Assembly (NCBI GenBank): GCA_034770075.1
Contig: CM068386.1
Location: 46,780,896 to 46,844,895 of the forward strand
Length of the DNA: 64,000 nucleotides
Direction of reading: 5' to 3'
DNA from: Aralia elata
Taxonomy: Eukaryota; Streptophyta; Magnoliopsida; Apiales; Araliaceae
The notes under the pieces are model-generated. The model saw only the letters and a list, made by a program, of their open reading frames with translations. It ran no database searches and was not told the DNA's origin. This document shows positions 22,198 to 34,120 of this stretch, piece after piece. The stretch's first letter is position 1, and each line of letters opens with the position of its first letter. The position numbers and the translations under genes were made by a program.

Positions 22198-24407
22198 TGT
22201 AACGCCCCCAAAATCGGGACTAACTTAATTCAAAATTAGGACTAATCTTAATCCCGACCTTGTGCGTTAGATACTATCTTGATTTAGCTTTACATCATAA
22301 TTAATGAAATAATAGCTAAAAATGCGGATAATTTAAAACTTATATAACTTTCTTTCCTTCGTTCCCTGAATCGCAACCTTTACGATTATATACCTCGGAA
22401 TCATGTTTATTTATGATTCATTTTATCAGAGTAGTCATTATATGATTTTACATTTCAAAGTAATAGCTTCCATACATACTTACTTCAGAACAAACCTTCC
22501 TTATTTATTAAAACATTTCAACTTTACATAGCTGTCAGTTACATATATCAAAACTATCAACATAGCTTTATACAAGAGAATGTATTCCTTCGCATGCCTT
22601 CTAGTCCTTAACATCCAGATAGCAAGTAATATCACATTATGTCTTTAACCTGCAAAATATATGTTTTTGCAAGATTGAGCTCGACAGCTCAGCAAATCCA
22701 ACAGTCTATCATGCATCACTTAGCACATAGCTTCATATTCAAATCATACCTTTAATATTATCAACCTATCATTATACTCATATCGCATGCTTTAAATAAA
22801 CTGAGTTTCATAACTCAAATCATATTAGTCATATATTGGCTTTAATCATTCATGAAGCAACATAAAGCAAATCATGAATATTCGCATACTTGTAAACATA
22901 ATACATGTTAACACAGAAATAGACTGAGAAACTTGCCTTGTGTGTAGTTTAACAATTATAATTTAGCGTAGCATCACTCCATAAGCCCTACACAGTTACA
23001 ATCACATATATACACCCATTAGCTATATATTCATGTCACATAATATGTATAGATATAAATTAAACAACTACATCAATATCTTTTGTTTTCATTTAGACTT
23101 TGGCTTATTATAGCCAACTTTGGCTTACTATAGCCATTATTTGCTCAAAAAGTTCCAATATGGCTTTTAGAACGTCATTACGTTGCATTTGTAGTTTACA
23201 AATCTTTTACAACACATTTTACGAACTCTGTATATATCTTTATGTAAATTTGAAGTTATATGGTGTATTCGTGTCTTATTTTGTGTATTTATAGCTTAAC
23301 TCTGCTTTCGCGAATATATTACATAGATTGAACTCATATTTTACCTATATATTTGCTTTACCTACTTAGCATGTACATATGTCAATGTTTTATACATTTC
23401 ACGTATACATATGCCAATGAAATATACATATTCCTTGTAGATATACTTCAACTACCAAGCAAAGCCATATCTCATTCGCTTAGTTTATAGATAGACATAT
23501 AATATCTATATGTCTTATGTACGTACATAGTCATGATTATAACCATTTATCTATGTACCTGCATATTTCATTTAACGAACTCTTGATTTCGTTTTCATAG
23601 CTTTTGCTTTGTATTTCAAAAATCATTTGTTTTCAATGTATATTTTTGATATCTTTCTTTCGATGTATTTCTTTTATATACAAGATAGCGTTTAGATGTG
23701 TCAACGTATCCCATTAATAACCCATTACACGGATTTGCTATACGTATATATGTAAACTTGTGTTTATAAAATGTATCCATAGCTTCTCTTGTGCGTTAAA
23801 ATGTATTCATATCTTCTTTTGTGCGTTAAATGGATTTACGCTCTATTCCATTTTTCTGAGTTAATTTGTCAGAAACATCGAAATAAATTTCGCGAAACCA
23901 ACAATGGACTGATTGGACGTTGGCTAACTGCTGCTGTTGCCGTGTGCTGCTGCTACCAGGCTTGGCCTGGTCAGCCCAACCACCTGCAGCAACCCACATC
24001 TCCATGCCACGACGCCTACTTTACGAGTTTTTAATTTCCATCCTACAAATTCAGTCCTGTTAAAATTTGAATATATTAGAAGTGGTATATCCACCTATTT
24101 TTAGAAAAAATAAGCTATGCATTTCGGATAACCTATGCGAATTGAGAGCGTGTCAAAAGTGGGCAGCTGGACTGCCGCACAGCACAACCATGTGGCTGCT
24201 GTTGTTGCTAGCAGCCAGCCCCTTCGCGGCGCGGCTACTTTGCGCAATTTTATCTTTTAGCTCGTATATCGGATCGCTTTCATTTTTGAATATGTTATAT
24301 ATGGCATATAAGACTATTTTTAAAAAATATTAGCTACCTATTTCGGGCCCCATAGGTGGTCCAAATAATGCGCTAAAAATGAGCGCGCGCATTAACTTTT
24401 CACTTTT
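22198..24407 (-). repeat. Truncated chromovirus LTR, different family from element A
   Basis: It begins on the plus strand with TGTAACGCCCCCAAA, the terminal motif shared by the chromovirus LTRs here, and also has their AACTTGCCTTGTGTGTAG block (22931 onward). Outside such blocks it does not resemble the 29613-32461 LTR. It contains GC-rich palindromic stretches (ACCAGGC...GCCTGGT at 23955-23971, and 24160-24245). On the right it is cut directly by the integrase of element A. No primer site lies to its left, so 22198 is a true element end. Confidence 0.75.
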
Positions 24408-27400
24408 TCATTTTCGGCCGTACAACGCTTCGTATGGCGGTATGCCAATACTTGCATGATAACTGTTGTTGTAAGCAAACTCGACCAATGGTAGGTGGTC
24501 ATCCCAGTTTCCCTTAAAATCAATGACACAGGCGCGTAACATATCCTCCAAAGTTTGGATCGTTCTTTCGCTCTGGCCATCAGTTTGAGGATGATATGCA
24601 GTGCTCATTCTCAACAGAGTTCCCAAGCATTCTTGTAAACGCTTCCAAAAATTTGACGTAAACCTCGGATCTCGATCAGACACAATAGACATAGGAACAC
24701 CATGTCGCGAAATAATTTCTTTAATGTATAATTTCGCTAACTGGTCTAGGTTGAATCTAATCTTGATTGGTAAGAAATGCGCTGATTTTGTCAGTCTGTC
24801 CACGATTACCCAAATTGCGTCAAAACCTTTTTGTGTAGTCGACAAACCTACGACAAAATCCATTGTTATGTGTTCCCACTTCCACTCTGGTATTTCTAAC
24901 GGCTGCAACAAACCATTAGGTCGCTGATGTTCAGCTTTCACTTTCTGGCACGTCAAACATCTGGCAACACATTCTGTGACATCACGCTTCATTCCTGACC
25001 ACCAATAATTTTGACGAAGATCTTGATACATTTTTGTACTCCCTGGGTGAACTGAGTAACGTGTATTGTGAGCTTCATCCAAGATCACATCCGTTACCAA
25101 TGGAACCCAAACTCGATGTTCAAATCTGATTAATTCTTTGGCATCAATACTAAACTTTCCACCTTGTCCCTCAGAGACTTCCTTCCTAATCTTCTCACAC
25201 TCCGCATCTTGAAGTTGAGCTTCTTTGATTTGGTCCAGCAACACCGGACGAACCTCGATCTGAAATATCTTTTCCTTTGATTCATGCTGACACTTCACCT
25301 CCAATTCTAATTTCGCCATCTGTTTAATAAGTTCCTCCTGAGTAGTCACTAACAGAAGTTTTTCTCGACCCTTCCTGCTTAATGCATCAGCAACAACATT
25401 CGCCTTTCCCGGATGATAGAGAATTTCACAGTCATAATCTTTAATCAGTTCTAACCATCGTCTCTGTCGCATGTTGAGGTCCTTCTGTGTAAAAATGTAC
25501 TTGAGGCTCTTATGATCCGTGTAGATCTCACATTTCTCACTGTAAAGGTAGTGCCTCCAGATCTTCAAAGCAAACACCACCGCTGCCAATTCTAAATCAT
25601 GCGTTGGGTATCCCTTCTCGTAATCTTTCAGTTATCGTGATGCGTACGCAATAACCTTGCCATTTTGCATAAGCACACAGCCAAGGCCCTTATGCGACGC
25701 GTCACTGTAAACCACAAAATTTCCGGTACTATCTGGCAAAGATAGTACAGGTGCCATACTTAATCTCTTCTTTAGTTCCTGAAAACTTTCCTCGCACTTC
25801 TCCGTCCAGACAAACTTAACCGCCTTCCTAGTCAAATTTGTCAATGGAGTGGCAATTTTAGAAAAATCTTGTATAAACCGTCGATAATATCCAGCCAAAC
25901 CTAAGAAACTCCTTACTTCAGACGGTGTCTTCGGTTGCTCCCAATCTATTACCGCTTCGACTTTAGCTGGATCAACCGAAATCCTATCTTTATCAATTAC
26001 ATGACCAAGAAATTGAACACGATCCAACCAAAACTCACATTTTGAAAATTTTGCATAAAGCTTCTCTTTCCGTAATGTCTCTAGAGTTAGCCTCAGATGC
26101 TCCACATGGTCTTCACGTGATTTAGAATACACCAAAATGTCGTCGATAAACACCACCACAAAGTTGTCTAGAAATGGTTTAAACACCCTATTCATTAAGT
26201 CCATGAACGCCCCAGGTGCATTCGTTAGACCAAATGACATGACTAGAAACTCGTAGTGACCGTAACGAGTTCTGAACGCCGTTTTCGGAACATCCTCCCT
26301 TCTCACCTTCAGCTGATGGTAACCACTTCTTAAGTCTATCTTTGAAAAATGAGTAGCACCCTTCAATTGATCGAACAGATCGTCAATTCTCGGTAACGGC
26401 TATTTATTCTTGATTGTAACCTTATTCAACTCACGATAATCTATGCAAAGGCGCATCAAACCATCTTTCTTTTTGACAAACAATACCGGTGCTCCCCACG
26501 GCGAAACACTTGGTTGAATGTACTTCTTGTCTAGTAGTTCTTGCAATTACACCATCAACTCTTTCATCTCCACAGGAGCCATTCGATATGGAGCTTTTGA
26601 TATAGGCGCAATCCCGGGCACTAAATCAATAACGAATTCAATCTCTCTATCTGGAGGTAATCCCGGCAAATCATCCGGAAAAACATCCACAAAATCTCTC
26701 ACCAACGGTATTTCTTCCAATTTTGTACCGGTCTTCTGAGTATCTACCACATGAGCTAAATACCCTACATATCCTTGCTTTAGTAACTTCTTGGCTTGCA
26801 TAATCGTTAGACAAGTTGTTTGCCTCGGCGATTTGCTACCATAAAATACCACCTTAGACGGAGTCTTAAGGTTGACACACTTCTTTTAGCAATCAATAAT
26901 TGCCCCATAATTATATAACCAATCCATCCCTAGAATAATGTCAAATTCCCCAAGTTTAATCGGAATAAGATCTACTGTCATCATATGACCATGAATATCT
27001 ATCTCGTAATTTTTGTATACATACCTAATAGGTATCACTTCCCTATTGGCAATCTCTATGTTTAAGGGAAAATCTAACTCTTCTCGGGGTATCTCCAGTT
27101 TCTCAGCAAAATCATCAGAAATGAAAGAACAAGTTGCACCCGAATCAAAAAGTACATATGCATTCAAGTTATTTACTGGTAAGATACCTGCCACCACCTC
27201 CTTGGATCGAACTGCATCCTGGACCGTCATATTAAAAGTGCGAGCAGTCGGGCGATTTGCTGTAGCTGGTCCAGAAATAGTTAGTGCACCTCCACTATTG
27301 CTTCCTTTGCCTCCATTTCCCCCACTAGCTACTTTCCTTGGACAATCACGAGCAAGATGGTCTTTTAACCCGCACGTGAAACATGCACCCTTCTTTGGGG

Positions 27401-28322
27401 CAGTGCAGTTTGGAGCAATGTGTCCCTCTTGTCCACAGTTGTAATAGACTCTCTTTCCTTTCAAGCACACACCTGCATGATTCTTACCACAGGTTGCACA
27501 AGCTTCAGTTTTCTTCCTCTGGTTACTCTGCTGACTTCCAGTAGAACCACCATCATTCCATTTCCATTTTTGGTTTCCTCCCCCATTGCTACCACTCGCC
27601 CTATTCTCGGTCTCATTCCTTTTCTTTTTCTGCTCCTGGTTGTATTTGGTTAAGGCATCACTTCCTCCCTTTGCTATTATTGCTTTCTCTAACACCGCCA
27701 CAAATGTGTTGAGTTGAAACATAGAAACCCTACTATAAAGCCAAGGTTTCAATCCCTGCTCGAATCGTCTAGCCTTTCTCTCATCCGTGTTAACTTGGTA
27801 TGGTGCAAACCTCGCTAGTTCATTGAACCTTGCCGCGTATTCTGGCACTGTCATTGTTCCTTGCTTAAGTTCGAGAAACTGAACCTCCATCTGGTTCTGA
27901 GCACTAGCCGAAAAATACATTTCGAAGAACATCTCTTTAAACCGATCCCACGGTATAACACCTTCTCCTACTCTCGTCTTGTTGGCTTGCCACCAGCAAC
28001 AGGCTTCCGACTTTAACATGAAAGTCGCAAAGGCAGTCTTCTGATCATTCCCAATCCTAGCAACTTCAAAAACTTTTTCCATTTCCATTACCCAAGTTTG
28101 GGCTTCTATCGGATCCATTGTTCCTTTAAACTTAGGGGGACCAACGGCCTTAAAATCCTTAAAGGTCGTAGCTTGAGCTTGTGGTTGATTTGCAAAAGCT
28201 CCAGTCAAAAGGTTCACTAGTTACTGAACTGGGTTAGCATCGGGTGGATTATTGTTATTGTTATTAGTAGACCCCTCTGGGGGTGGTTGCTGACGGGGTC
28301 GTCCAACTCTTCTTGGCGGCAT
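24408..28322 (-). pseudogene. gag-pol: Gag-pol polyprotein of element A, five in-frame stops, truncated
   Basis: Translation would start at 28322 (MPPRRVGRPRQQ). One frame runs 3.9 kb without a frameshift but with stops at 28221, 26886, 26547, 26400 and 25632. Order: gag core (TWVMEMEKVFEVAR, VPEYAARFNELARF); zinc knuckles, of which CFTCGLKDHLARDC is complete and a second has lost its first Cys (YYNCGQEGHIAPNC); protease DSGATCSF; RT with FVVVFIDDILVYS; RNase H with VVYSDASHKGLG; integrase with its zinc region (HPGSTKMY...CLTCQK) and the catalytic blocks TMDFVVGL, VSDRDPRFTSNFW and DGQSERTIQTLEDMLR. It stops at YGRK, where a foreign LTR begins. At 25632 the family normally has Gln (ASRQLK). 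Confidence 0.93.
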
Positions 28323-28584
28323 AATTCTGTTGAAGGCCGCGACTTTTAGACAATTGGTAAATTTTTTTTAAGTACTTATAACTTAATTAAAACATACTTA
28401 AATATTCAAAAGTAGAAACTGAACACATAACATTTTTCAAAAACTTCCTTATTCATTCATTCTCAAACTCAAAAGATAACGTTTTACTATATACATCATC
28501 ATCTAAGAAGACAACTTCGGCATTTCACCATTAACATCTTATCCCATTATGTATATAAACTGGGATTTACATTTAGAATACTTG
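28323..28584. other. Spacer between extra ORF and gag in element A
   Basis: 260 bp of AT-rich sequence between the stop of the coiled-coil ORF and the gag start. No ORF or repeat stands out. Confidence 0.5.
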
Positions 28585-29385
28585 TTATATTATTTCTCTA
28601 ATAACTAAGGAAGACAACCCTCGACGCACAGCCTCCTCACGCTCTTGCTCCATGATGTGAACCATAGTTCGGCGATCCACAAACCTCGGATGATCCTCTA
28701 ACTGTGTTGGGTAGTGGCGAACCCGATCTTGAGCCCTATCTATCGTCGTGTGGTAAATATACTCCATGTCATCGATCTTGAACTTCTTCGCACGAATCTC
28801 TCCTTCAGCACGATCCAATCGTTGAGAAACTCTAATGCGAGCGTTCTCAACCCTGTTACGCATAGCAGTTTCCTCCTTCAAAGCTTCTTTTAACTCCTCC
28901 ATCGCAATCTTCAATTGGCCGATCTCAGACTTTAATTCATCATTCTCAGTTTTCAGTTCACCATTTTCAGCCTTCACCACCTCATTCTCTGACTTCACCT
29001 TTTCGTTTTCATCTAACAGTTGCTCCTGCTGACCCTCTGCGTGAACTAATTTCCATTCTACATCACCCAACCGTACTTCTAAATCATAGATCTCTCCGTC
29101 TTTCTCCTCGATAGTAACTCGGCGTGTCTCTGACACTTCCTCCAAAACTCGAAGTTGTTCCCGAAGTTCGACATTTTCATCGTATAACTGCTCGTACATC
29201 AGCTCCTCGGGATCCTCCTCCTCCTGAATAGTGACCAGCCTCTGCCCAGGTGCTTCCACAGCCACCAACCGTTCGCTGACCACATGAACATCTCTGGCCT
29301 CCTCATCTCCAGGCTCTAGGATATCCTCCCTCAGCACTGGGATCTGTTCAACTGGAATCTGACTAGTCTGTCCAACCTCCGACAT
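28585..29385 (-). CDS. Extra ORF of element A: acidic coiled-coil protein, 266 aa
   Basis: This is an uninterrupted ORF starting at 29385 (MSEVGQTSQ), about 210 bp after the primer site and before gag. Residues about 1-70 are acidic and proline-containing. From about 70 to 190 the protein is rich in E, L, K and N with clear heptads (LREQLRVLEE, then ENGELKTENDELKSEIGQLK), predicted as a long parallel coiled coil. The C-terminal part is basic and mixed (MVHIMEQEREEAVRRG). I know no domain that fits. The segment DVHVVSERLV is matched by DIHLVTEQLM in the ORF at the same place in element B, so the two are homologous. It is the only full-length open frame in the element. Its role is unknown; a particle, assembly or RNA-binding role is speculation. 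Confidence 0.75.
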   Translation of the reverse strand: MSEVGQTSQIPVEQIPVLREDILEPGDEEARDVHVVSERLVAVEAPGQRLVTIQEEEDPEELMYEQLYDENVELREQLRVLEEVSETRRVTIEEKDGEIYDLEVRLGDVEWKLVHAEGQQEQLLDENEKVKSENEVVKAENGELKTENDELKSEIGQLKIAMEELKEALKEETAMRNRVENARIRVSQRLDRAEGEIRAKKFKIDDMEYIYHTTIDRAQDRVRHYPTQLEDHPRFVDRRTMVHIMEQEREEAVRRGLSSLVIREII

Positions 29386-29504
29386 CCTGACAATAAAATA
29401 TTTTAATTATTTAATCGTTACTACTCGCGAGCACATTGGTTATTAAACACATAAGCACATAGAGTGTTTTATTATCTTCAATGAATTCCTTAATTCATCC
29501 CTTA

Positions 29505-29520
29505 ATACTCGATAAGAGTT
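29505..29520 (-). other. Post-primer-site inverted repeat (element A)
   Basis: In element sense ACTC-TTATC-GAGT lies 79 nt after the primer site. The same ACTC-N5-GAGT unit occurs after the primer sites of elements B, D and E. See findings. Confidence 0.55.
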
Positions 29521-29597
29521 TAGCACTACTATCTTTGCAATTTTCCTAAAAGGTTAATTCCTAAGGTTTTTCCCCACCTAAGGTTCCTAAACCTACG

Positions 29598-29611
29598 GCT
29601 CTGATACCAAC
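29598..29611 (-). other. Primer-binding site of element A, initiator tRNA-Met
   Basis: Minus-strand TTGGTATCAGAGC begins 2-3 nt after the LTR end (...GGGGGTGTCACA) and is a perfect complement to the plant initiator tRNA-Met 3' end. Confidence 0.9.
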
Positions 29612-31019
29612 CTGTGACACCCCCAAATCCGGGTTTCCTCAAACCACACAGATTTGGTGCTCACTATCCATACACAACCACTGATTACCCATAAACAAAA
29701 GGTATAATAACGAAATATCTCCCATAAGAGGGTTACATAGTTTCTCAAAATAAATCCCAGGTTCTCTAACCTTTATTACATCTCTTAAAATGCGGAAAAA
29801 TAAATAAATAACTAATAAGTCTCGATTACACAACCATAAATAAAAAAATAACTAAGTCTTCACGTAACAGCAAATCATCTTCACTTGCTCACTTTTCCTT
29901 TTCCTTTGCTAGTAGACGGTTCATTGGTTATCTCAGTTTTAGCTGCAAGGGTTTAGTATGCAAGGGTGAGCAAAACAAAAGCCCACCAAGATAACAATGA
30001 ACACTTTTCAATAATTTAAATTGTACGGTACGACTTTTCTGCTGAATATTAATTAAGAATGGAAACATCTGAAAGCTTGATAGAAAATAAATAAAACATC
30101 AACATATTCCGAGAGTTATATACTGAGGGTCACAAAACTACGAACCATGTCCTAGGTTAACAAATAAATTTGCTGTAACCTTTAACAGTTTAATAAACTA
30201 TAACTGGACTATCCTTCTCGTACTCGGGGTGATCAGCCCGTTGTACAATGTATTGTGCACAACCATTCAACGCTTTCGCATAAATATTCCCCTATACTAG
30301 GGCTGTTCTTCTCAGTTTTGTCATCCAAGAATTCAGTTCAGCGAAAATAGAATTTTAACAACTTAGAATATGATCAAAGATCAACAACAGTGATATACAA
30401 TGATATGGATTTTGTATGTCCAAAATATTAGAATAACGACTTCAATTAACTTGAGCTTTGAACAACAAGAATCCAAAAACAATCAGAAGCCTATGACATG
30501 CAATGATAACTTGCTAGATGAGAAAGTAGAATTTAGAAGCTTGCATAAACTGGAATCGAGGTAAGATAAAGAAACTTGCGACAAGCAAATTTAAGATTGA
30601 CAACATGTTTAGTATGAAAGAGTTGAGAATAGGAAACTTGCCTCGTGCGTAGTTTTCCTAATTACAAACCACGTACAATAAACAACCTACATATTCCGTT
30701 TGTATAGCAACAGAAATAATTAGCTATAATATTCACGTACATTAACACTCCAATCCTCATCTCAATTTTCAATTAATCACTGATTATTAATCCTATTTCA
30801 GAAGCTACAAACTTGGCTACAACAATATAATACTTTAAGAATCACCAAAACTTATCTTTAAGTTAAGGTATAACAATTTTATATAATCATCATCAAATAT
30901 TCACTTACAATCCATCTTACATCTTGGTATTCATTTATTATATTATTTTAAGTTTTAATCCTGCATAGAGTGACATAACGCAATTACCAGAAAAGAAAAG
31001 AAAACTTTTCCAGCAATGA

Positions 31020-31165
31020 TTCTCGCCGGGGCGAGAATTTACTTAACAATTTTCTCGCCGGGGCGAGCTCTCGCCGGGCGAGAGTTTGCTTTACAATTTT
31101 CTCGCCAGGGCGAGCTCTCGCCGGGGCGAGAGTTTCCTATACAATTTTCTCGCTGGGGCGAGAAA
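31020..31165. repeat. Palindrome array TCTCGCCGGGGCGAGA in LTR
   Basis: Six or seven near-perfect hairpins of the type TTCTCGCC-GG-GGCGAGAA are separated by AT-rich spacers; a roughly 50-bp unit with two hairpins is repeated. Small changes (CCAGGG, GCTGGGG) mostly keep pairing possible. Confidence 0.85.
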
Positions 31166-31887
31166 CTCGACTGCAACCTCCCACAGTTCGCGAACCAGCG
31201 AAACACAGACCAAATTTTCCAAATTCTATCATCCAACACATAAATTAAACATACCCAGACACCAAACATGTTGTAAAACAGCTACCCAACATGCTTCTAA
31301 CAAGTCTAACTATTATAAAACACATAATCAACCAATTAGAACCCAAAATTCTCTGTTTATACAAAATATTCATATTTTGGCCTATTTGATAAAATTTAAC
31401 ACTGTGAATTCATCTCTAAACCATTTTAATCCATTTCACTTGCATTCTTTTCGTTTTTCATCATATTAATACAATCAAAAGTCAATTTACCGATTAATAT
31501 CCGAATTGAACATGAAAGTTTATACATATAAGCCATACATGAAAGTGAAACTCTGTAAAAACCAAAACCTCTATTTTAAAGCATGTTTTCATGGATTGAT
31601 ACCTACAAATTGGTTTATAACATCATACAATCACTACTACATGCTTACTATCAATTACAACCAAGTAATTCATACATTTAGCAAATAAATACACATACAG
31701 GAAGGCAAAAATCATATACTGTGAAAACTTTCTAACAAAATTTTAAAAGAAATTATACCTTCTACTGCTTTGAAAATTTATCCAATCTTCTTTGCTTGAA
31801 TTCTTGCTTCCAATTTTTCCAATATTCCACTCTCAATTTCTCTCTCAAATTTCCTCTCTTCTTCTCTGTATATTTTTTTTCCTCTTT

Positions 31888-31897
31888 GGCTTATAAG
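31888..31897 (-). promoter_or_regulatory. TATA-like box in LTR of element A
   Basis: CTTATAAGCC in element sense, followed by a GAGAGA-rich stretch like plant LTR leaders. Confidence 0.45.
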
Positions 31898-32461
31898 AAT
31901 AAACTGATAAAATATCACGTTCACCAGTTACAAACCCAGAAGGCTTCATCAGTTAAAAAAACTAAAAGGTCACAAAGCCTTGTTTGGCTAGACCTTAAAG
32001 AAAAAAACTCATTTTTACCAACCAAGAGCCACAAGGCCTTGTTTGGTTTAACTAAATAAAACTCTTCTTCCATTTATTTTAATAACTCATTATATCATAT
32101 AGTTTTAATTGTCACACTAACAATTTAATTAAACCCATTATTAAATAAATCCAATTAAATATTACTAATTCAATTATAACTTTTATTTGATCAATACCAT
32201 TATGCCAAATAAATTATTTTATTCAAATAAATAATTTGCTCAAATAAATAAATTAATCATCTAATTTAATTATTAAATTAAATTAGAATAACCACATCAA
32301 ATCACATTCAAATAACATCTAACACAATTACTCTTAACATGAATTACTCCACAATAACTTTATTATTTATTTATTTATTCAATAAATAAATTAACAATAA
32401 AATATTTATTAACTCAATAAATAAATATTTTTAATTATTTACAAAATTCACAATCGTTACA

Positions 32462-34099
32462 ACCGAAGATACCTGATAGGTATGGATTCATCATAGAGGA
32501 TGATGATGAGGTACGCATCATAGATGATGATGATCCATTGACTTACAAAGAGGCTATGAGTAGTGAAGACTCAGAGAAATGGCTAGAAGCCATGAAATTC
32601 GAGATGGACTCTATGTATGAGAACCAAGTATGGACTTTGGTTTCACCACCTGAGGGCATTAAGCATATTGGGTGTAAATGGGTCTTTAAGAGAAAGACTG
32701 GAGCAGATGGCAAGGTAGAGACCTATAAGGCCCGACTGGTTGCAAAAGGTTTCAAACAAAGACAAGGAGTTGACTATGATGAAACCTTCTCACCAGTAGC
32801 TATGCTCAAGTCCATTCGGATTTTGCTTGCAATTGCAGCTTATTATGACTACGAAATCTGGCAAATGGACGTGAAAACGGCCTTCCTCAATGGAAAGCTT
32901 GAGGAAAATGTATATATGATACAGCCAAAGGGTTTTGTTTCAACGGTTGGAACAAACCAAGTCTGTAAGCTACAACGATCCATTTATGGATTGAAGCAAG
33001 CTTCTCGAAGATGGAACATCCGTTTTGATGACATAATCAAAAGGTTTAATTTTATCAAAAATGAGGATGAACCATGTGTGTACAAGAAGGTTAGTGGGAG
33101 CGCTGTTTCATTCCTTGTATTATATATTGATGATATATTACTGATAGGGAATGATGCTCCTATGCTACAGTCGATCAAAATTTGGTTATCTAAATACTTC
33201 TCCATGAAGGACTTGGGTGAGGCATCCTATATTTTGGGAATAAAGATCTATAGAGATAGATCTAAAAGGATGTTGGGCTTGACCCAAGGAAAGTACATTG
33301 ACTCGATGCTAAAGAAGTTTAGCATGGAAGATTCCAAGAGAGGTCTCATGCTGATGAGCCATGGAATACATCTCTCCAAGAAACAGACCCCAAAGACACT
33401 TGAGGAGAGAGACCATATGAGTAAGATTCCTTATGCTTCCGCAATAGGATCTATCATGTACGGTATGATATGTACTAGACCAGATATCGCTCATGCACTT
33501 AGTGTAACGAGCAGATATCAGTCGAATCCAGGAGAAGAGCACTGGAAAGCAGTGAAAAACATCCTAAAGTACTTGAAAAGAACTAAGGATGTATTTCTTG
33601 TCTACGGTAGGTCTGAATTGAAACTAGAGGGCTATACAGACTCAAGTTTTCAAACGGACCAAGATGACAACAAATCCGTTTTATGGTACGTGTTTACCTT
33701 AAACAGTGGCGCGGTGAGTTGGAAGAGTTCCAAGCAGCAAACAGTTGCTGATTCAGTGACAAAGGTAGAGTACATAGCTGCAAGTGAAGCTGCAAAGGAA
33801 GCTGTTTGGATGAAGAAGTTCATAACTGAACTTGGAGTGGTTCCTAGCATTAGAGGAGCCGTACCTTTATTCTGTGACAACAACAGAGCTGTTGCACAGG
33901 CTAAGGAACCCAGGTCTCATCAGAAATCCAAACACGTGTTGCGGCAGTTCATTTGATTAGAGAGATCATTGAAAGAGGATGTCACCCTAGAGCGTGTGGA
34001 CTCTTAAGACAACATTGCAGATCCATTTACTAAAGCTTTAACACAACAGCAGTTTGATCGTCACTTAGAGAAGATGGGTATTAGATACCATGGCGATTG
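32462..34099 (+). pseudogene. Ty1/copia reverse transcriptase and RNase H, truncated at 5' end
   Basis: The frame is cut at 32462 by element A's LTR and has an apparent start at 32538, reading on to 33956. Reverse transcriptase shows KWVFKRKTGADGKVE, YKARLVAKGF, QMDVKTAFLNGKLEENVYM, YGLKQASRRW and the catalytic LYIDDILLIGND (YIDD). RNase H shows LEGYTDSSFQTD, AVSWKSSKQQTVADS and EYIAASEAAKEAVWMKK; its usual EAEY has become KVEY. After 33956 the frame is broken, but the C-terminal DNIADPFTKAL can be read in another frame, ending just before the polypurine tract. Integrase, protease and gag are missing. Confidence 0.9.
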
Positions 34100-34104
34100 A
34101 CTTT

Positions 34105-34120
34105 AGTGCAAGTGGGAGAT
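34105..34120 (+). other. Polypurine tract of the copia element
   Basis: TAGTGCAAGTGGGAGAT directly precedes the LTR start TGAAAGTAGT, the usual copia layout (AAGTGGGAGATTG). Confidence 0.85.

Larger units (their letters stand above)
24408..32461 (-). mobile_element. Chromovirus element A (Tekay/Del-type Ty3/gypsy), 3' end missing
   Basis: In minus-strand order: 5' LTR (32461 to 29613), initiator-Met primer site, extra coiled-coil ORF, gag, protease, reverse transcriptase, RNase H and most of integrase, cut after YEALYGRK. The integrase C-terminus, chromodomain, polypurine tract and 3' LTR are lost. The LTR abuts copia pol at 32462, so this element had inserted into a copia reading frame. The lineage is inferred from pol sequence and from the chromodomain of the related copy at 40205-42565. 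Confidence 0.87.
29613..32461 (-). repeat. 5' LTR of element A (2849 bp)
   Basis: On the plus strand it runs from TGTGACACCC to CAATCGTTACA, giving TGTAACG...GTCACA in element sense. The left end adjoins the primer site and the right end adjoins copia pol. A TATA-like CTTATAAGCC (31888-31897) precedes a GA-rich leader. A cluster of CTCGCC-GGGGCGAG palindromes occupies 31020-31165. Confidence 0.87.

Noticed and set aside
31020..31165. Possible CRISPR-like array
   Set aside because: Plant nuclear DNA; the units are palindromes with AT-rich linkers, without uniform repeats or unique spacers.
32538..33956. 472-codon frame as an intact host or element gene
   Set aside because: It is copia RT/RNase H cut at its 5' end by a chromovirus LTR and frameshifted before its normal end; integrase and gag are missing.
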